From Myxococcales bacterium (lineage in GTDB: Bacteria > Myxococcota_A > Polyangia > Nannocystales > Nannocystaceae), in NCBI GenBank assembly GCA_020633315.1, contig JACKDV010000006.1, forward strand, positions 289,893-353,892: DNA of 64,000 nt, written 5' to 3'. Within the stretch, counting starts at the first letter, position 1. Each line of letters opens with the position of its first letter. Below are positions 1-8,361 of the stretch, one piece after another. The notes under the pieces were generated by a model. It was given only the letters and a program-made list of their open reading frames with translations. It searched no databases and was not told where the DNA came from. The translations under genes were made by a program, and so were the position numbers.

Positions 1-1
1 G

Positions 2-400
2 TCGGCGTGGCCCCTGGGCTCGGAGCGGCCGCTGCCCGCCTCCACCCTGCCCGCGGGCGGCGGCCTGGCCTCGGCCGAGCAGCTCGCCCGCCTCCCCGCC
101 GCCCTCGCGCGCACGGCTCAGCTCGAGCGCATGATCGCGGCCCCGCTCTCCACCGACCAGCCCGGGACGAGCTACGGCCTGGGAGTCCGCATGCTCTCGG
201 TCGACGGCGAGCGGGCCCTCGCCCACGCCGGCCAGACCGCGGGGCAGTGGGCCGAGCTGCAGTGGTCGCCCGCCACCGGCGTGGCCGTGGCCGTGATCGC
301 CACCACGCCCCAGCCCTTTCGCGCGACCACCCTGGCCGCCTTCGAGGCCGCGTCGAGCTCAACCCAGGCCGAGCAGGCGCCCGCCCTGGAACACCAGTAG
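2..400 (+). CDS. Beta-lactamase-family serine hydrolase, C-terminal part
   Basis: The reading frame is open at the window edge, so only the last 132 residues are present. They read as the end of a class C beta-lactamase/penicillin-binding-protein-like hydrolase: a PAGGGLASAEQLARL segment (the usual loop where these enzymes mark the end of the active-site lid), then the family's YGLGVRM and HAGQTAGQW segments near the C-terminus. The catalytic SxxK and YxN motifs would lie upstream, outside the window. The 3' end overlaps the convergent feoB by 42 bp. Substrate cannot be inferred. Confidence 0.7.
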   Translation, partial: SAWPLGSERPLPASTLPAGGGLASAEQLARLPAALARTAQLERMIAAPLSTDQPGTSYGLGVRMLSVDGERALAHAGQTAGQWAELQWSPATGVAVAVIATTPQPFRATTLAAFEAASSSTQAEQAPALEHQ

Positions 401-2431
401 CGCCGCCACGTAGGCCAGGCCCGTCATCGAGACGAACATGAAGGCCGGCCACCTCCAGCCGCCGGTCTCGCGTCGGACCACGGCCAGGGTGGACATGCAC
501 TGGCAGGCGTAGACGAAGAACACCATCAGGGCGAGCCCCGACAGCGGGGTGTGCTGGGGCTCGCCGGTGTCGGGGTCGACCTGCTCGCGCAGCGCCTGCC
601 GCAGCTCGGCCGGGTCGTCGTCGTCGGCCTCCATGCCGTAGACCAGGCCCAGGGTGCTCACCAGCACCTCGCGCGCGGCGAAGCTGCCGATGATGCCCAC
701 GCCCACCCGCCAGTCCTGGCCGATCGGCTCGAGCGCGGGCTCGAGGCCCTGGGCCAGCTTCCCGCCGTAGCTCTGCGCCACGCGGGTGGGGCCCCCCTCG
801 CCGGCGCCGGTGCGATCGGCGGGGAACGACAGCAGCGCCCACAGCACCACGGTGCAGGCGAGGATCACCGTGCCCGCGCCCCGCAGGAAGTCGCCCACCC
901 GGTCGATCACCATCAGCAGGGTGTCGCGCACCCGCGGCAGGCGGTAGGGCGGCAGCTCGAGCACCAGCGGCGGGGTGGGGCTGGCCAGGATCGTCCGCTT
1001 GTAGACGAAGCCCATCGCGAGGGCCGAGACGGTCGACAGCAGGTACATCCCCAGCAGCACCAGGCCCTGATCGATCCCGGTGGAGAACACGGGCTCGTGG
1101 CTGACGAACAGCGCCCCGATCACCAGGGTGTAGATCGGCAGGCGGGCCGAGCAGCTCATGAAGGGGATCATGAGGATGGTGACCAGCCGGTCCTTCACGC
1201 TCGAGATGGTGCGCGTGCCGAGGATCGCCGGGATGGCGCAGGCGTAGCCGGACAGCAGCGGGATGAAGGCGCGGCCGTGCAGCCCCAGCCGCGACATCAG
1301 GCGGTCGAGCAGGAAGGCGGCGCGGGCGAGGTAGCCCGAGTCCTCCAGCAGGCCGATGAACAGGAACAGCAGGGCGATCTGCGGGACGAAGACCACCACG
1401 TTGCCCACGCCGGCGATGAGGCCGTCGGTGACCAGCGAGGTGAGCAGGCCCGGACCCAGCACGTCGCTCACCAGCCCGCTCAGCCAGCCGAAGGCGTCCT
1501 CGATGAGGCCCATCACCGGATCGGCCCACGAGAAGATCGACACGAACACGAAGGCCATCACCGCGACGAAGATCAGCAGGCCGAGCACGCGGTGGGTGAG
1601 CACGCGATCGATCCGCTCGGAGCGGCTCATCGCGGGGGCCTCGCGGCTCATCCGCTCGCGCACGCCGAGGCGCTCGAGGATCGCGTCCACCCGGCGGTAG
1701 CGAGCGGACACCAATTGCTCGGCCGCGGCCCGCATGCGCTCGGCCGGCTGCCCGTCGAGCCAGCGCCCGGGCTCCCCCGGCCCGGCCACGCCCGCGAGGT
1801 GGCCCAGCAGCACGGTGCGGGCCCGGACCGGCGGCAGCGAGCCCAGCCCCTCGAGCGCCTCGCGCAGCGCCTCGTCGTCGGGCCCCGGCGGCACCAGCAC
1901 GGGCTCCGCCCCCGCGGCCGCCCCCGCCCGGCGCACGGCCTCCACGATCGCCTCGGCTCCCTCGCCGCTGCGGGCCACGGTGGGGATCACGGGCACGCCC
2001 AGCTCGTCGGCCAGCTCGCGCGGCTCCACCTGCAGGCCGGCGTCGCGGGCCACGTCGACCATGTTGAGCGCGAGCACCAGGGGCACGCCCAGCTCGAGCA
2101 GCTGCAGCGCCAGATAGAGGTTGCGGGCCAGGTTCGAGGCGTCGATCACCAGCAGCACCACGTCGGGGCGCTGCTCGCCGGCGAGCAGCTCGTAGGCCGC
2201 CCGCTCGTCCTCGGAGGTGGGGCTGAGGCTGTAGATCCCCGGCAGGTCGATCAGGCGCATCGGCGGGCCGTCACCCCGCAGGCGGCGGGAAAGCTCGCCC
2301 TCGAGGCACTCCACGGTCACGCCCGAGTAGTTGCCCACGCGGTGCCGCGAGCCCGTCAGCACGTTGAACAGGCTGGTCTTGCCCACGTTGGGGTTGCCCG
2401 CGAGGGCCACGCGTAGAATCGAGTCGCTCAT
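359..2431 (-). CDS. feoB: Ferrous iron transport protein B
   Basis: Inner-membrane Fe2+ importer with a cytosolic G domain. The 690-residue product has G1 GNPNVGKTS at residues 12-20, a G2-like NYSGVTVE near 34, G3 DLPG at 62-65 and G4 NMVD around 122. A helical linker follows, then a polytopic membrane domain from about residue 280, with gate-type segments (GLLEDSGYLARAAFLLDR and, later, FSTGIDQGLV) and the C-terminal region containing FFVYACQCMSTLAVVRRETG, typical of FeoB cores. It is shorter than the E. coli protein (about 770) but within family range. Its ATG overlaps the feoA stop (ATGA), so the two are translationally coupled. Confidence 0.95.
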   Translation of the reverse strand: MSDSILRVALAGNPNVGKTSLFNVLTGSRHRVGNYSGVTVECLEGELSRRLRGDGPPMRLIDLPGIYSLSPTSEDERAAYELLAGEQRPDVVLLVIDASNLARNLYLALQLLELGVPLVLALNMVDVARDAGLQVEPRELADELGVPVIPTVARSGEGAEAIVEAVRRAGAAAGAEPVLVPPGPDDEALREALEGLGSLPPVRARTVLLGHLAGVAGPGEPGRWLDGQPAERMRAAAEQLVSARYRRVDAILERLGVRERMSREAPAMSRSERIDRVLTHRVLGLLIFVAVMAFVFVSIFSWADPVMGLIEDAFGWLSGLVSDVLGPGLLTSLVTDGLIAGVGNVVVFVPQIALLFLFIGLLEDSGYLARAAFLLDRLMSRLGLHGRAFIPLLSGYACAIPAILGTRTISSVKDRLVTILMIPFMSCSARLPIYTLVIGALFVSHEPVFSTGIDQGLVLLGMYLLSTVSALAMGFVYKRTILASPTPPLVLELPPYRLPRVRDTLLMVIDRVGDFLRGAGTVILACTVVLWALLSFPADRTGAGEGGPTRVAQSYGGKLAQGLEPALEPIGQDWRVGVGIIGSFAAREVLVSTLGLVYGMEADDDDPAELRQALREQVDPDTGEPQHTPLSGLALMVFFVYACQCMSTLAVVRRETGGWRWPAFMFVSMTGLAYVAALLVFQGGRLLGLG

Positions 2432-2664
2432 CGACGAACTCGCACGTGCGCCGCCTCGGCTCGCCGCAGGGACAGGTGGTACCCCCGGATGCGGAGCTCC
2501 AGGGGGTCGCCCAGCGGTGCCACCTTCACCAGCCTCACCCTCGTGCCCGCCACGAAGCCCATCTCCAGCAGGCGCACCGCGATCCCTCCGGGCCCCTGCA
2601 CCGCCGTCACCTCGGCGTCGTCACCGACGGCCAGGGTGTCGAGCGTGGTCTCGCGGCCGGTCAC
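2428..2664 (-). CDS. feoA: Ferrous iron transport protein A
   Basis: Small SH3-like cytosolic partner of FeoB. The 78-residue product carries the FeoA signature: LAVGDDAEVTAV, then a LLEMGFVAGTRVRLV core, then GDPLELRIRGYHLSLRR. I chose the GTG at 2664 rather than the ATG at 2703. It gives the usual FeoA length (75-85 aa), the residues between the two starts do not look conserved, and a TATGCT box lies 9 nt upstream of it. No Shine-Dalgarno is visible. Forms an operon with feoB through a 4-bp overlap. No Fur box was recognised by eye. Confidence 0.9.
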   Translation of the reverse strand: MTGRETTLDTLAVGDDAEVTAVQGPGGIAVRLLEMGFVAGTRVRLVKVAPLGDPLELRIRGYHLSLRRAEAAHVRVRR

Positions 2665-2673
2665 CGGGCGCGG

Positions 2674-2679
2674 AGCATA
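2674..2679 (-). promoter_or_regulatory. -10 element for feoAB
   Basis: TATGCT on the minus strand, 9 nt before the feoA GTG. It fits the recurrent TAnnnT pattern seen at many starts in this window and implies a leaderless or nearly leaderless mRNA. Confidence 0.5.
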
Positions 2680-2701
2680 GCGAAAGGAGCGACGGCTCAC
2701 C

Positions 2702-2893
2702 ATGGCGACCCGAGACCTCGGCCCCAGCGGCCTGCGCGTCTCTGCCCCGTGCCGGGGTGCCATGGCCTTCGGCGAGGCCGACGACGAGTCCTTCATGCAC
2801 GAGGTGGGCTGCGACGAGGCCACTCGTTCGCGAGCGAGCCTCGAGCGGGGCCACCCCTACGAATTCATGGGACGGATCCAGCGTCGCGGGTAG
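2702..2893 (+). pseudogene. Aldo/keto reductase remnant (N-terminal fragment)
   Basis: An ORF of 63 codons whose first ~42 residues match the start of the aldo/keto reductase family: MATRDLGPSGLRVS, then a degenerate CRGAMAFGEADD (family: LGLGTMTFGEAD) and SFMHEVGCDEAT. The catalytic Asp/Tyr segment that should follow (FxDTAxxYG) is missing; the reading frame instead runs into unrelated codons and stops inside the 3' end of the convergent kinase gene. A plausible Shine-Dalgarno (AAAGGAG, 2684-2690) still precedes the ATG. I infer a deletion that removed the rest of the gene; about 300 residues are lost. Confidence 0.7.
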
Positions 2894-4067
2894 GCACGCG
2901 ACCACGACGGGGTGCTCGGGAGCGGGCCTCGCTCTGCTCGCCCCGCCTCGGGAGCGCCTGGGTGCGCTCGTGCTCCCCGGGCCAGGGCTCCTCGTCGCCC
3001 GCGGCGCTCGAGCCGTTGCGGGTGGCCGAGGCATGCCGGCGGGTCATTGCCGAGGTCAGGTCGGCCTCGCCCACGCTCGTCCCGCTCGGCACCGGCGAGG
3101 GGAACAGCGTCTCCAGCAGCCGCGCCACGTCGGAGGCGCCCTCGCACCAGCCCTGCTCGCGGGCCACGTGGTCGAGCGCGTCGGCCATCGCCGCGGCGCT
3201 CGGGAAGCGCTCGTCGGGGCTGCGACGCAGCGCCCTCATCACCACGGCCTCGAGCGCGGGGGGGACCTCCGGGCGGATCGCCGAGGGCGGCACGACCTCG
3301 CCGCGCAGGATCCTCCGCATGCAGACCAGGGGATCGCGGGAGGCGAACAGGCGGCGCCCGGTGATCAGCTCGTGGAGCACGATGCCCAGGGCGAACACGT
3401 CGGTGCGGCGATCGAGCGCGCCGCCGCGGCACTGCTCCGGGGACATGTAGGCCGCGTTGCCCTTGGTGGCGCCCACCTGGGTGCGAGCGGTCTGCTCGTG
3501 GCTGCGCGCGACCCCGAAGTCGAGCACCACCACCTCGCCGCCCCGGCCCAGCCGCAGGTTGGCGCTGGAGACGTCGCGATGCACCACCCCCAGCGCCCGC
3601 CCCTGGGCGTCGCGCAGCTCGTGGGCATGGTGCAGCGCCGTCGCGGCCTCGCTCGCCACGTGCACCGCCAGCCCCAGCGACACCGGCTGCTCGCGCTTGC
3701 GCAGCGCGGCCATCACCGCCCGCAGGTCGGCTCCCGGCACGTAGCGCATCACGTAGAACGGCTCGCCCGCGGCCTCGTCGAGCTCGAGCACGTCCACCAA
3801 CCCGCGGTGCTGCATGCGGGCGGCCAGGCGCGCCTCGTCGCGCAGCATCGCGCGCAGCTCGGGGCGGTGCGCCAGCTCTCGGCGGACCCGCTTGAGGACC
3901 ACCTGCTTGGCGAAGCCACGCGGCCCCTCCACCACCGCGAGGTGCAGCTCGGCCATGCCCCCGACCGCCAGCTTCCGGAGCAAGCGGTAACGACCAATGG
4001 TCGCATCGCACCGCCAGCCGGGAGCCTCGGTCGAGCCACCACCTCCCGGTTGGCTCGAGTCGCCCAT
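2865..4067 (-). CDS. Hanks-type Ser/Thr protein kinase, soluble
   Basis: 400 residues. The kinase domain runs from about residue 25 to 290: glycine loop AVGGMAEL (34-41), ATP-binding Lys in VVLKRV (K59), catalytic loop VVHRDVSSANL, metal-binding LDFGVAR and activation-segment end YMSPEQ. All catalytic residues are present, so it should be active. The last ~100 residues are Arg/Glu-rich and low-complexity, with no membrane segment, unlike the other three kinases in the window. The 3' end overlaps the AKR remnant by 29 bp. A TACACC box 6 nt before the ATG (4074-4079, minus strand) is a weak match to the -10 pattern. Targets unknown. Confidence 0.93.
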   Translation of the reverse strand: MGDSSQPGGGGSTEAPGWRCDATIGRYRLLRKLAVGGMAELHLAVVEGPRGFAKQVVLKRVRRELAHRPELRAMLRDEARLAARMQHRGLVDVLELDEAAGEPFYVMRYVPGADLRAVMAALRKREQPVSLGLAVHVASEAATALHHAHELRDAQGRALGVVHRDVSSANLRLGRGGEVVVLDFGVARSHEQTARTQVGATKGNAAYMSPEQCRGGALDRRTDVFALGIVLHELITGRRLFASRDPLVCMRRILRGEVVPPSAIRPEVPPALEAVVMRALRRSPDERFPSAAAMADALDHVAREQGWCEGASDVARLLETLFPSPVPSGTSVGEADLTSAMTRRHASATRNGSSAAGDEEPWPGEHERTQALPRRGEQSEARSRAPRRGRVPTRDAGSVP

Positions 4068-4209
4068 GCGCAGGGTGTACGCCTCTAGAGCACCTTGGTT
4101 ACGGTGCCCGATGACGAAGTCGTCTCGTCTCGCCGCGCGAGCGAGCCCCTGGGCTACGAGGCGGGGGCCGCGATGGCCCGACGCGCGACGAAGAACGTCG
4201 TCCTCCGTC

Positions 4210-5082
4210 TCAGGCCAGGCCCGCGGCCAGGGCGGGGAGGATCTGCTCCACGCGGTCGTCCACCCGCAGCTGCACCAGCGGGTCGCCGCGGGTGGGGCCG
4301 AGGTTGATCACCGCCACCGGGATGCCACGCTGCGCCGCCTTGCGGACGAAGCGGAAGCCGGAGAACACGGTGAGCGAGGAGCCGACCACGAGCAGGACCT
4401 CGGCCTCGTCGAGCAGCGACCAGGCGTCGGCGGTGACCTCGGGGGGCACGCTCTCGCCGAAGAACACCACGCGGGGCTTGAGCACGCCGCCGCAGCCCTC
4501 GCAGCCGGCGAGCACGAAGCGCTCGACGAGCGCCAGCGGCAGCTCGGCGTCGCCGTCGGGCGCCTGCTCGACGCCGAGGCGATCCCAGCCGGGGTTGAGC
4601 CGCAGCAGCCGCGCCTGCAGCGAGTCGCGGGTCTCCACCCGACGACAGGCGAGGCACTCCACCTCGTGCAGGGCTCCGTGCAGCTCGACCACGCGACGGC
4701 TGCCCGCGGCGTGATGGAGACGATCGACGTTCTGGCTGATGAGCCCCGCGATCACTCCGGTCTGCTCGAGCTCGGCCAGGGCCCGGTGCGCGGGGTTGGG
4801 CCGGGACTCGCGAAAGCGCGGCCAGCCCACCACCGCGCGCGCCCAGTAGCGCCGGCGCCCCGCGTCGTCACCCACGAAGGTGCGGTACTGGATCGGATTG
4901 CGGGCCTTGTTGCGGGTGGTGGGGCCGCGGTAGTCGGGGATGCCCGAGGCGGTGCTGCAGCCCGCGCCCACCAGGCCCACCACCCGACGCCCACGCAGGA
5001 GCTCCACCAGCGCCCGCACGCCGGCCTCCCCGGTCAGCGCCGGCACCACCGCGTCGGTCGGCGCCCCCTCGAGCCTGGTCAC
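4210..5082 (-). CDS. SIR2-family NAD-dependent protein deacylase
   Basis: 290 residues from the GTG at 5082. Signature motifs are all visible: GAGCSTASGIPDYRG (39-53) for NAD binding, SQNVDRLH (116-123), catalytic His in ELHG (about 135), and a four-Cys zinc site CLAC (143/146) with CEGC (194/197). The GS-containing segment VVGSSLTVFSG closes the Rossmann fold. This is the class seen in chromosomal sirtuins, not the long defence-type SIR2 fusions. The frame stays open far upstream but without homology; the GTG also sits 7 nt after a TACGTT box, which supports this start. Stands alone between a kinase and a divergent operon. Confidence 0.92.
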   Translation of the reverse strand: MTRLEGAPTDAVVPALTGEAGVRALVELLRGRRVVGLVGAGCSTASGIPDYRGPTTRNKARNPIQYRTFVGDDAGRRRYWARAVVGWPRFRESRPNPAHRALAELEQTGVIAGLISQNVDRLHHAAGSRRVVELHGALHEVECLACRRVETRDSLQARLLRLNPGWDRLGVEQAPDGDAELPLALVERFVLAGCEGCGGVLKPRVVFFGESVPPEVTADAWSLLDEAEVLLVVGSSLTVFSGFRFVRKAAQRGIPVAVINLGPTRGDPLVQLRVDDRVEQILPALAAGLA

Positions 5083-5089
5083 GCACGAC

Positions 5090-5095
5090 AACGTA
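5090..5095 (-). promoter_or_regulatory. -10 element for the sirtuin gene
   Basis: TACGTT on the minus strand, 7 nt before the GTG start; no Shine-Dalgarno is present, so a leaderless mRNA is likely. Confidence 0.45.
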
Positions 5096-5263
5096 GCAGC
5101 CCGCGCGCGCCGGAGGCCGCGGCCGCGCGGTGTTGCAGGTCGCAACGTGGCGGGTTCCCACGATCCACGCCGGGGGCCGGCTCCCCCACGGGGCAAGCCC
5201 CTGAGATCACGTGCCTTTGGGAGCGCGAGGGGCTGGCTCGCGATTTGGACGGAGGCCGGTGCC

Positions 5264-7063
5264 GTGAGAGCACCGAGCCCCACCCGAACCCCGACCGCGA
5301 GCGCGCTGGCGCTGGCGCTGGCGCTGGCGCTCCACGCCGGCTGCCGCGACGACGCGCCCGCGCTCGACGACGATGGCGCCACCTCCGATCCGATGGACGG
5401 CACCGCCGGCTCCGAGGGCGACGAGAGCGGCGAGCCGCAGGACGACACGGGGATGGACGGGCCGCAGCCGGTGTACCTGAGCCCCGCCGAGCACCTCAAT
5501 CGGATCTCGATGGCGCTGCGCGGGGTCCGGCCCAGCGCGGCCGAGCTGCAGCAGGTGAGCGACGATCCCGAGGCGCTGCCGGGCATCGTGGACGCCTACC
5601 TCGACGACCCGCGCTTCGGCGCGATCATCCGCGACCTCCACAACGACGACCTGCTGGTGCTGGTGGACTTCATGGTGTTCCCGGCCGGCTTCCTGCCCAA
5701 GGGACCGGTGGCCGACGTGGACGGCTATCGCCTCAACCGCTCGATCACCGAGGCGCCGCTGCGGCTGGTGGAGCACGTGGTGATGGAGGACCGGCCCTAC
5801 TCGGAGATCGTGACCGCCGACTACACGATGGCCGACGGGCCCACCGCGGCGGTGTGGGGGCTGCCCTACGACGGCGACGGGCAATCGTGGGAGCAGACGC
5901 AGTGGCAGGACGAGCGCGACCACGCCGGGATCCTCTCGGAGCCGTGGCTGTTCCAGCGCTTCAGCAGCACGCTGTCCAACGCCAACCGCGGCCGCGCCAA
6001 CGCGGTCTCGCGCGCGCTGCTGTGCTACGATTTCCTGTCGCGCGACATCGAGGTGGACGCCAGCGTGAACCTGGCCGACCCCGACGCGGTGGCCGACGCG
6101 GTGGTGGACAACCCCGCCTGCGCGAGCTGCCACCAGTCCCTCGACCCCCTGGCCAGCTTCTTCCAGGACTGGTCGCCGGTCTACGTGCCCTCGGACATCG
6201 ACTACCCCTTCGACTCCTACATCCCCGACGTGTTCCCCGACTCGGGGGTGCAGATGCGCGACCCGGGCTACTTCGGGCAGGCGGGCGAGGGCCTGGGCGA
6301 GCTGGGCCAGCACATCGCCGAGGACCCGCGCTTCAGCCTGTGCGCGGCGCAGCGCTTCTACGCGTACTTCCACCAGATCGACCAGGGCGAGGTGCCGCTG
6401 CAGGTCGCGGCCCAGCTGCAGGGCGTGCTGCTCGACAGTGACATGAGCGCCAAGGCGCTGACCCGGGCCATCGTGCTCGACGACGAGTTCCGCATCTCGC
6501 ACATGGAGGAGCCGCCGACGGGAGAGGAGCTCGAGCACGACCCGGTGGGCGTCAAGAAGGCCCGCCCCGCCCAGCTCGCGCTGCTCTTCGAGGACCTCAC
6601 CGGCTTTCGCTGGCAGACCGACCTCAGCGAGTTCGACCTGGCCCCCATCGACCTGATGGCCGACTCCTTCCTCGGCTACAACGTGCTGCTGGGCGGCATC
6701 GACTCGCTGTTCGTGACGCGGCCATCCCACAGCTACAGCGCGACGGCCAGCCTGGTGCTGCGCAACCTGGCCCGCGAGGCCGCCAACGCGGTGGTGGACG
6801 CGGAGCTCTCCGACCCCGAGCTCGGCTCGCGACACCTGCTGACCCTGGTGACCTCGACCGACACCGACGAGGACGTGGTGCGAGAGCAGCTCGCCGCCCT
6901 CTACCTGCGGATCCTCGCCCGCGACGAGGCGCCCGACGGCGAGGCCGTGAGCGAGAGCCACGCGCTGTTCCAGGCCGCGCTCGAGCACTCGGGCGACCCA
7001 GTGCGGGCCTGGAAGGTCACCCTCACCGCCCTGCTGCAGGACGTGGAGATCGCCTACTACTAG
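5264..7063 (+). CDS. Secreted DUF1592/DUF1588-like lipoprotein with a CxxCH motif
   Basis: 599 residues from a GTG preceded by a clear Shine-Dalgarno (GGAGG, 5251-5255). The signal peptide has an (Ala-Leu)n core ending LHAGC, a lipobox with Cys27, followed by an acidic linker, so the protein should be a lipoprotein. The body resembles planctomycete-type PSCyt/DUF1592-DUF1588 proteins: YLSPAEHLNRISMALRGVRP near residue 70 and CASCHQSLDPL near 285, the position where DUF1588 carries its single haem-binding-type CxxCH. First gene of a three-gene operon with the DUF1501 protein (23 bp downstream). Biochemical role unknown; the family is repeatedly paired with DUF1501 in secreted, possibly redox-linked systems. 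Confidence 0.8.
   Translation: MRAPSPTRTPTASALALALALALHAGCRDDAPALDDDGATSDPMDGTAGSEGDESGEPQDDTGMDGPQPVYLSPAEHLNRISMALRGVRPSAAELQQVSDDPEALPGIVDAYLDDPRFGAIIRDLHNDDLLVLVDFMVFPAGFLPKGPVADVDGYRLNRSITEAPLRLVEHVVMEDRPYSEIVTADYTMADGPTAAVWGLPYDGDGQSWEQTQWQDERDHAGILSEPWLFQRFSSTLSNANRGRANAVSRALLCYDFLSRDIEVDASVNLADPDAVADAVVDNPACASCHQSLDPLASFFQDWSPVYVPSDIDYPFDSYIPDVFPDSGVQMRDPGYFGQAGEGLGELGQHIAEDPRFSLCAAQRFYAYFHQIDQGEVPLQVAAQLQGVLLDSDMSAKALTRAIVLDDEFRISHMEEPPTGEELEHDPVGVKKARPAQLALLFEDLTGFRWQTDLSEFDLAPIDLMADSFLGYNVLLGGIDSLFVTRPSHSYSATASLVLRNLAREAANAVVDAELSDPELGSRHLLTLVTSTDTDEDVVREQLAALYLRILARDEAPDGEAVSESHALFQAALEHSGDPVRAWKVTLTALLQDVEIAYY
5303..5331 (+). repeat. Hexanucleotide repeat GCGCTG, about 4.8 copies
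   Basis: Perfect in-frame tandem hexamers encoding the Ala-Leu core of the signal peptide. Copy-number slippage would change signal length by two residues without shifting the frame. Confidence 0.85.
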
Positions 7064-7086
7064 GAAGGCCGAAGGAGGACGAGACC

Positions 7087-8361
7087 ATGCTGACGATCAC
7101 GCGTAGAGGATTGCTGCTCGGCACCGCCGCCACCTTCGGGGCGGGGCTGCTCACCACCCGCCGCGAGGCCCGGGCCGGCTCCGGCCAGCCCCCGCGGCGG
7201 CTGGTCATCGCGATGGCCGAGGGCGGCTGGGACACCACCGCCGTGCTCGACCCCAAGCCGGGGCTGGCCACCATCGACGTGCTGCCCGGCGACGTGCAGG
7301 ACTTCGGCGGCCTGCCCGTGTACACCGACGGCACCCGCCCCGCGGTCACCGGCTTCTTCGAGGCCCACGCCTCGCTGTGCACGGTGGTCAACGGGATCCA
7401 GGTGCAGTCGCTCAACCACCCCGACTGTGCCAAGCGGATGCTCACGGGCACCTCCTCGGACGTCAACGCCGACGTGGGGGCCATCGCCGCCCACGCCCTG
7501 GGCGAGGAGCTCGCCGCGCCCTACCTGGTGCTGGGGCGCACCTCGTTCTCGGGACCCTACGCCTCGATCGCGGCGCGGGCCGGCACCGCCAACCAGCTCG
7601 GCACCCTGCTGGCCGCCGAGCGGGCCTACCCGGTGGGGAGCCCGGCCGACTTCACCCCGCGCCTGCCGCTCGACGCCACCGAGGAGGATCTGATCCGCGG
7701 CCACGTGCTCGCCCGCGCCCAGCGACGGCTGGACGAGCGCGGCCAGCTCGGCCACAACCACCGGCGCCTGCAGGACTTCGTCGACTCGCTCGACCGCGGC
7801 GACACCCTGGCTGCCACCGCCGACTTCGGCGACTTCGGCTACACCGGCGACCTGGCCTTCCAGGCGCAGCTCGCCGCCGACGCGCTCGAGCAGGGCCTGA
7901 GCCACGCGGTGCAGGTGGAGATGGGCAGCTTCGACACCCACGACCGCAACCTCGATCAGATCGCGCTGGCCGAGGCCTTCTTCACCGGGCTGCGGCAGCT
8001 CGTCGACGAGCTGGTGGCGCGCCCCGGGCTGACCGCCGGCAGCCGCATGATCGACGACACGGTGGTGCTGGTGGTCTCGGAGATGGGGCGCACGCCCAAG
8101 CTCAACGCGCGCGGGGGCAAGGACCACTGGCCCGTGACCTCGGCCATGGTGATCGGCGGCGGCCTGCCCGGCGGGCGGGCGCTGGGGGGCACCGACGACA
8201 TGCAGCTGGGGGTGCCGGTCGATCTGCTCACCGGCGCGCCCACCGAGGCCGGGGTCCGGATCCAGTACCCCAACTTCGCCGCCGGCCTGCTCGAGGCGAT
8301 CGGGGTCGACGCCGCCACCTACCTCCCCGGAGCGGAGCCCTTCCGTGCGCTGTGCAGCTAG
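7087..8361 (+). CDS. Tat-exported DUF1501 protein (sulfatase-like fold)
   Basis: 424 residues; ATG 8 nt after an AAGGAGG Shine-Dalgarno. The N-terminus is a twin-arginine-type signal (TRRGLLLGTAATFGAGLL). The body has DUF1501 features: RRLVIAMAEGGWDT near residue 40, EMGSFDTHDRN around 280 and VVLVVSEMGRTPKLN with GKDHWPVTSAMVIGGG around 335, the alkaline-phosphatase/sulfatase-superfamily metal-site region. It sits between the DUF1588-like lipoprotein and a small CxxCH lipoprotein, whose start it overlaps by 17 bp. The three probably work together in the periplasm; the substrate is unknown. Confidence 0.88.
   Translation: MLTITRRGLLLGTAATFGAGLLTTRREARAGSGQPPRRLVIAMAEGGWDTTAVLDPKPGLATIDVLPGDVQDFGGLPVYTDGTRPAVTGFFEAHASLCTVVNGIQVQSLNHPDCAKRMLTGTSSDVNADVGAIAAHALGEELAAPYLVLGRTSFSGPYASIAARAGTANQLGTLLAAERAYPVGSPADFTPRLPLDATEEDLIRGHVLARAQRRLDERGQLGHNHRRLQDFVDSLDRGDTLAATADFGDFGYTGDLAFQAQLAADALEQGLSHAVQVEMGSFDTHDRNLDQIALAEAFFTGLRQLVDELVARPGLTAGSRMIDDTVVLVVSEMGRTPKLNARGGKDHWPVTSAMVIGGGLPGGRALGGTDDMQLGVPVDLLTGAPTEAGVRIQYPNFAAGLLEAIGVDAATYLPGAEPFRALCS

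Noticed and set aside
551..2416. 621-codon open frame antisense to feoB
   Set aside because: His/Gln/Gly-rich composition of the type produced by the reverse complement of GC-rich genes; feoB on the other strand has all motifs.
4095..4307. Small + strand ORF between kinase and sirtuin
   Set aside because: Second half is antisense to the sirtuin and no conserved motif is present.
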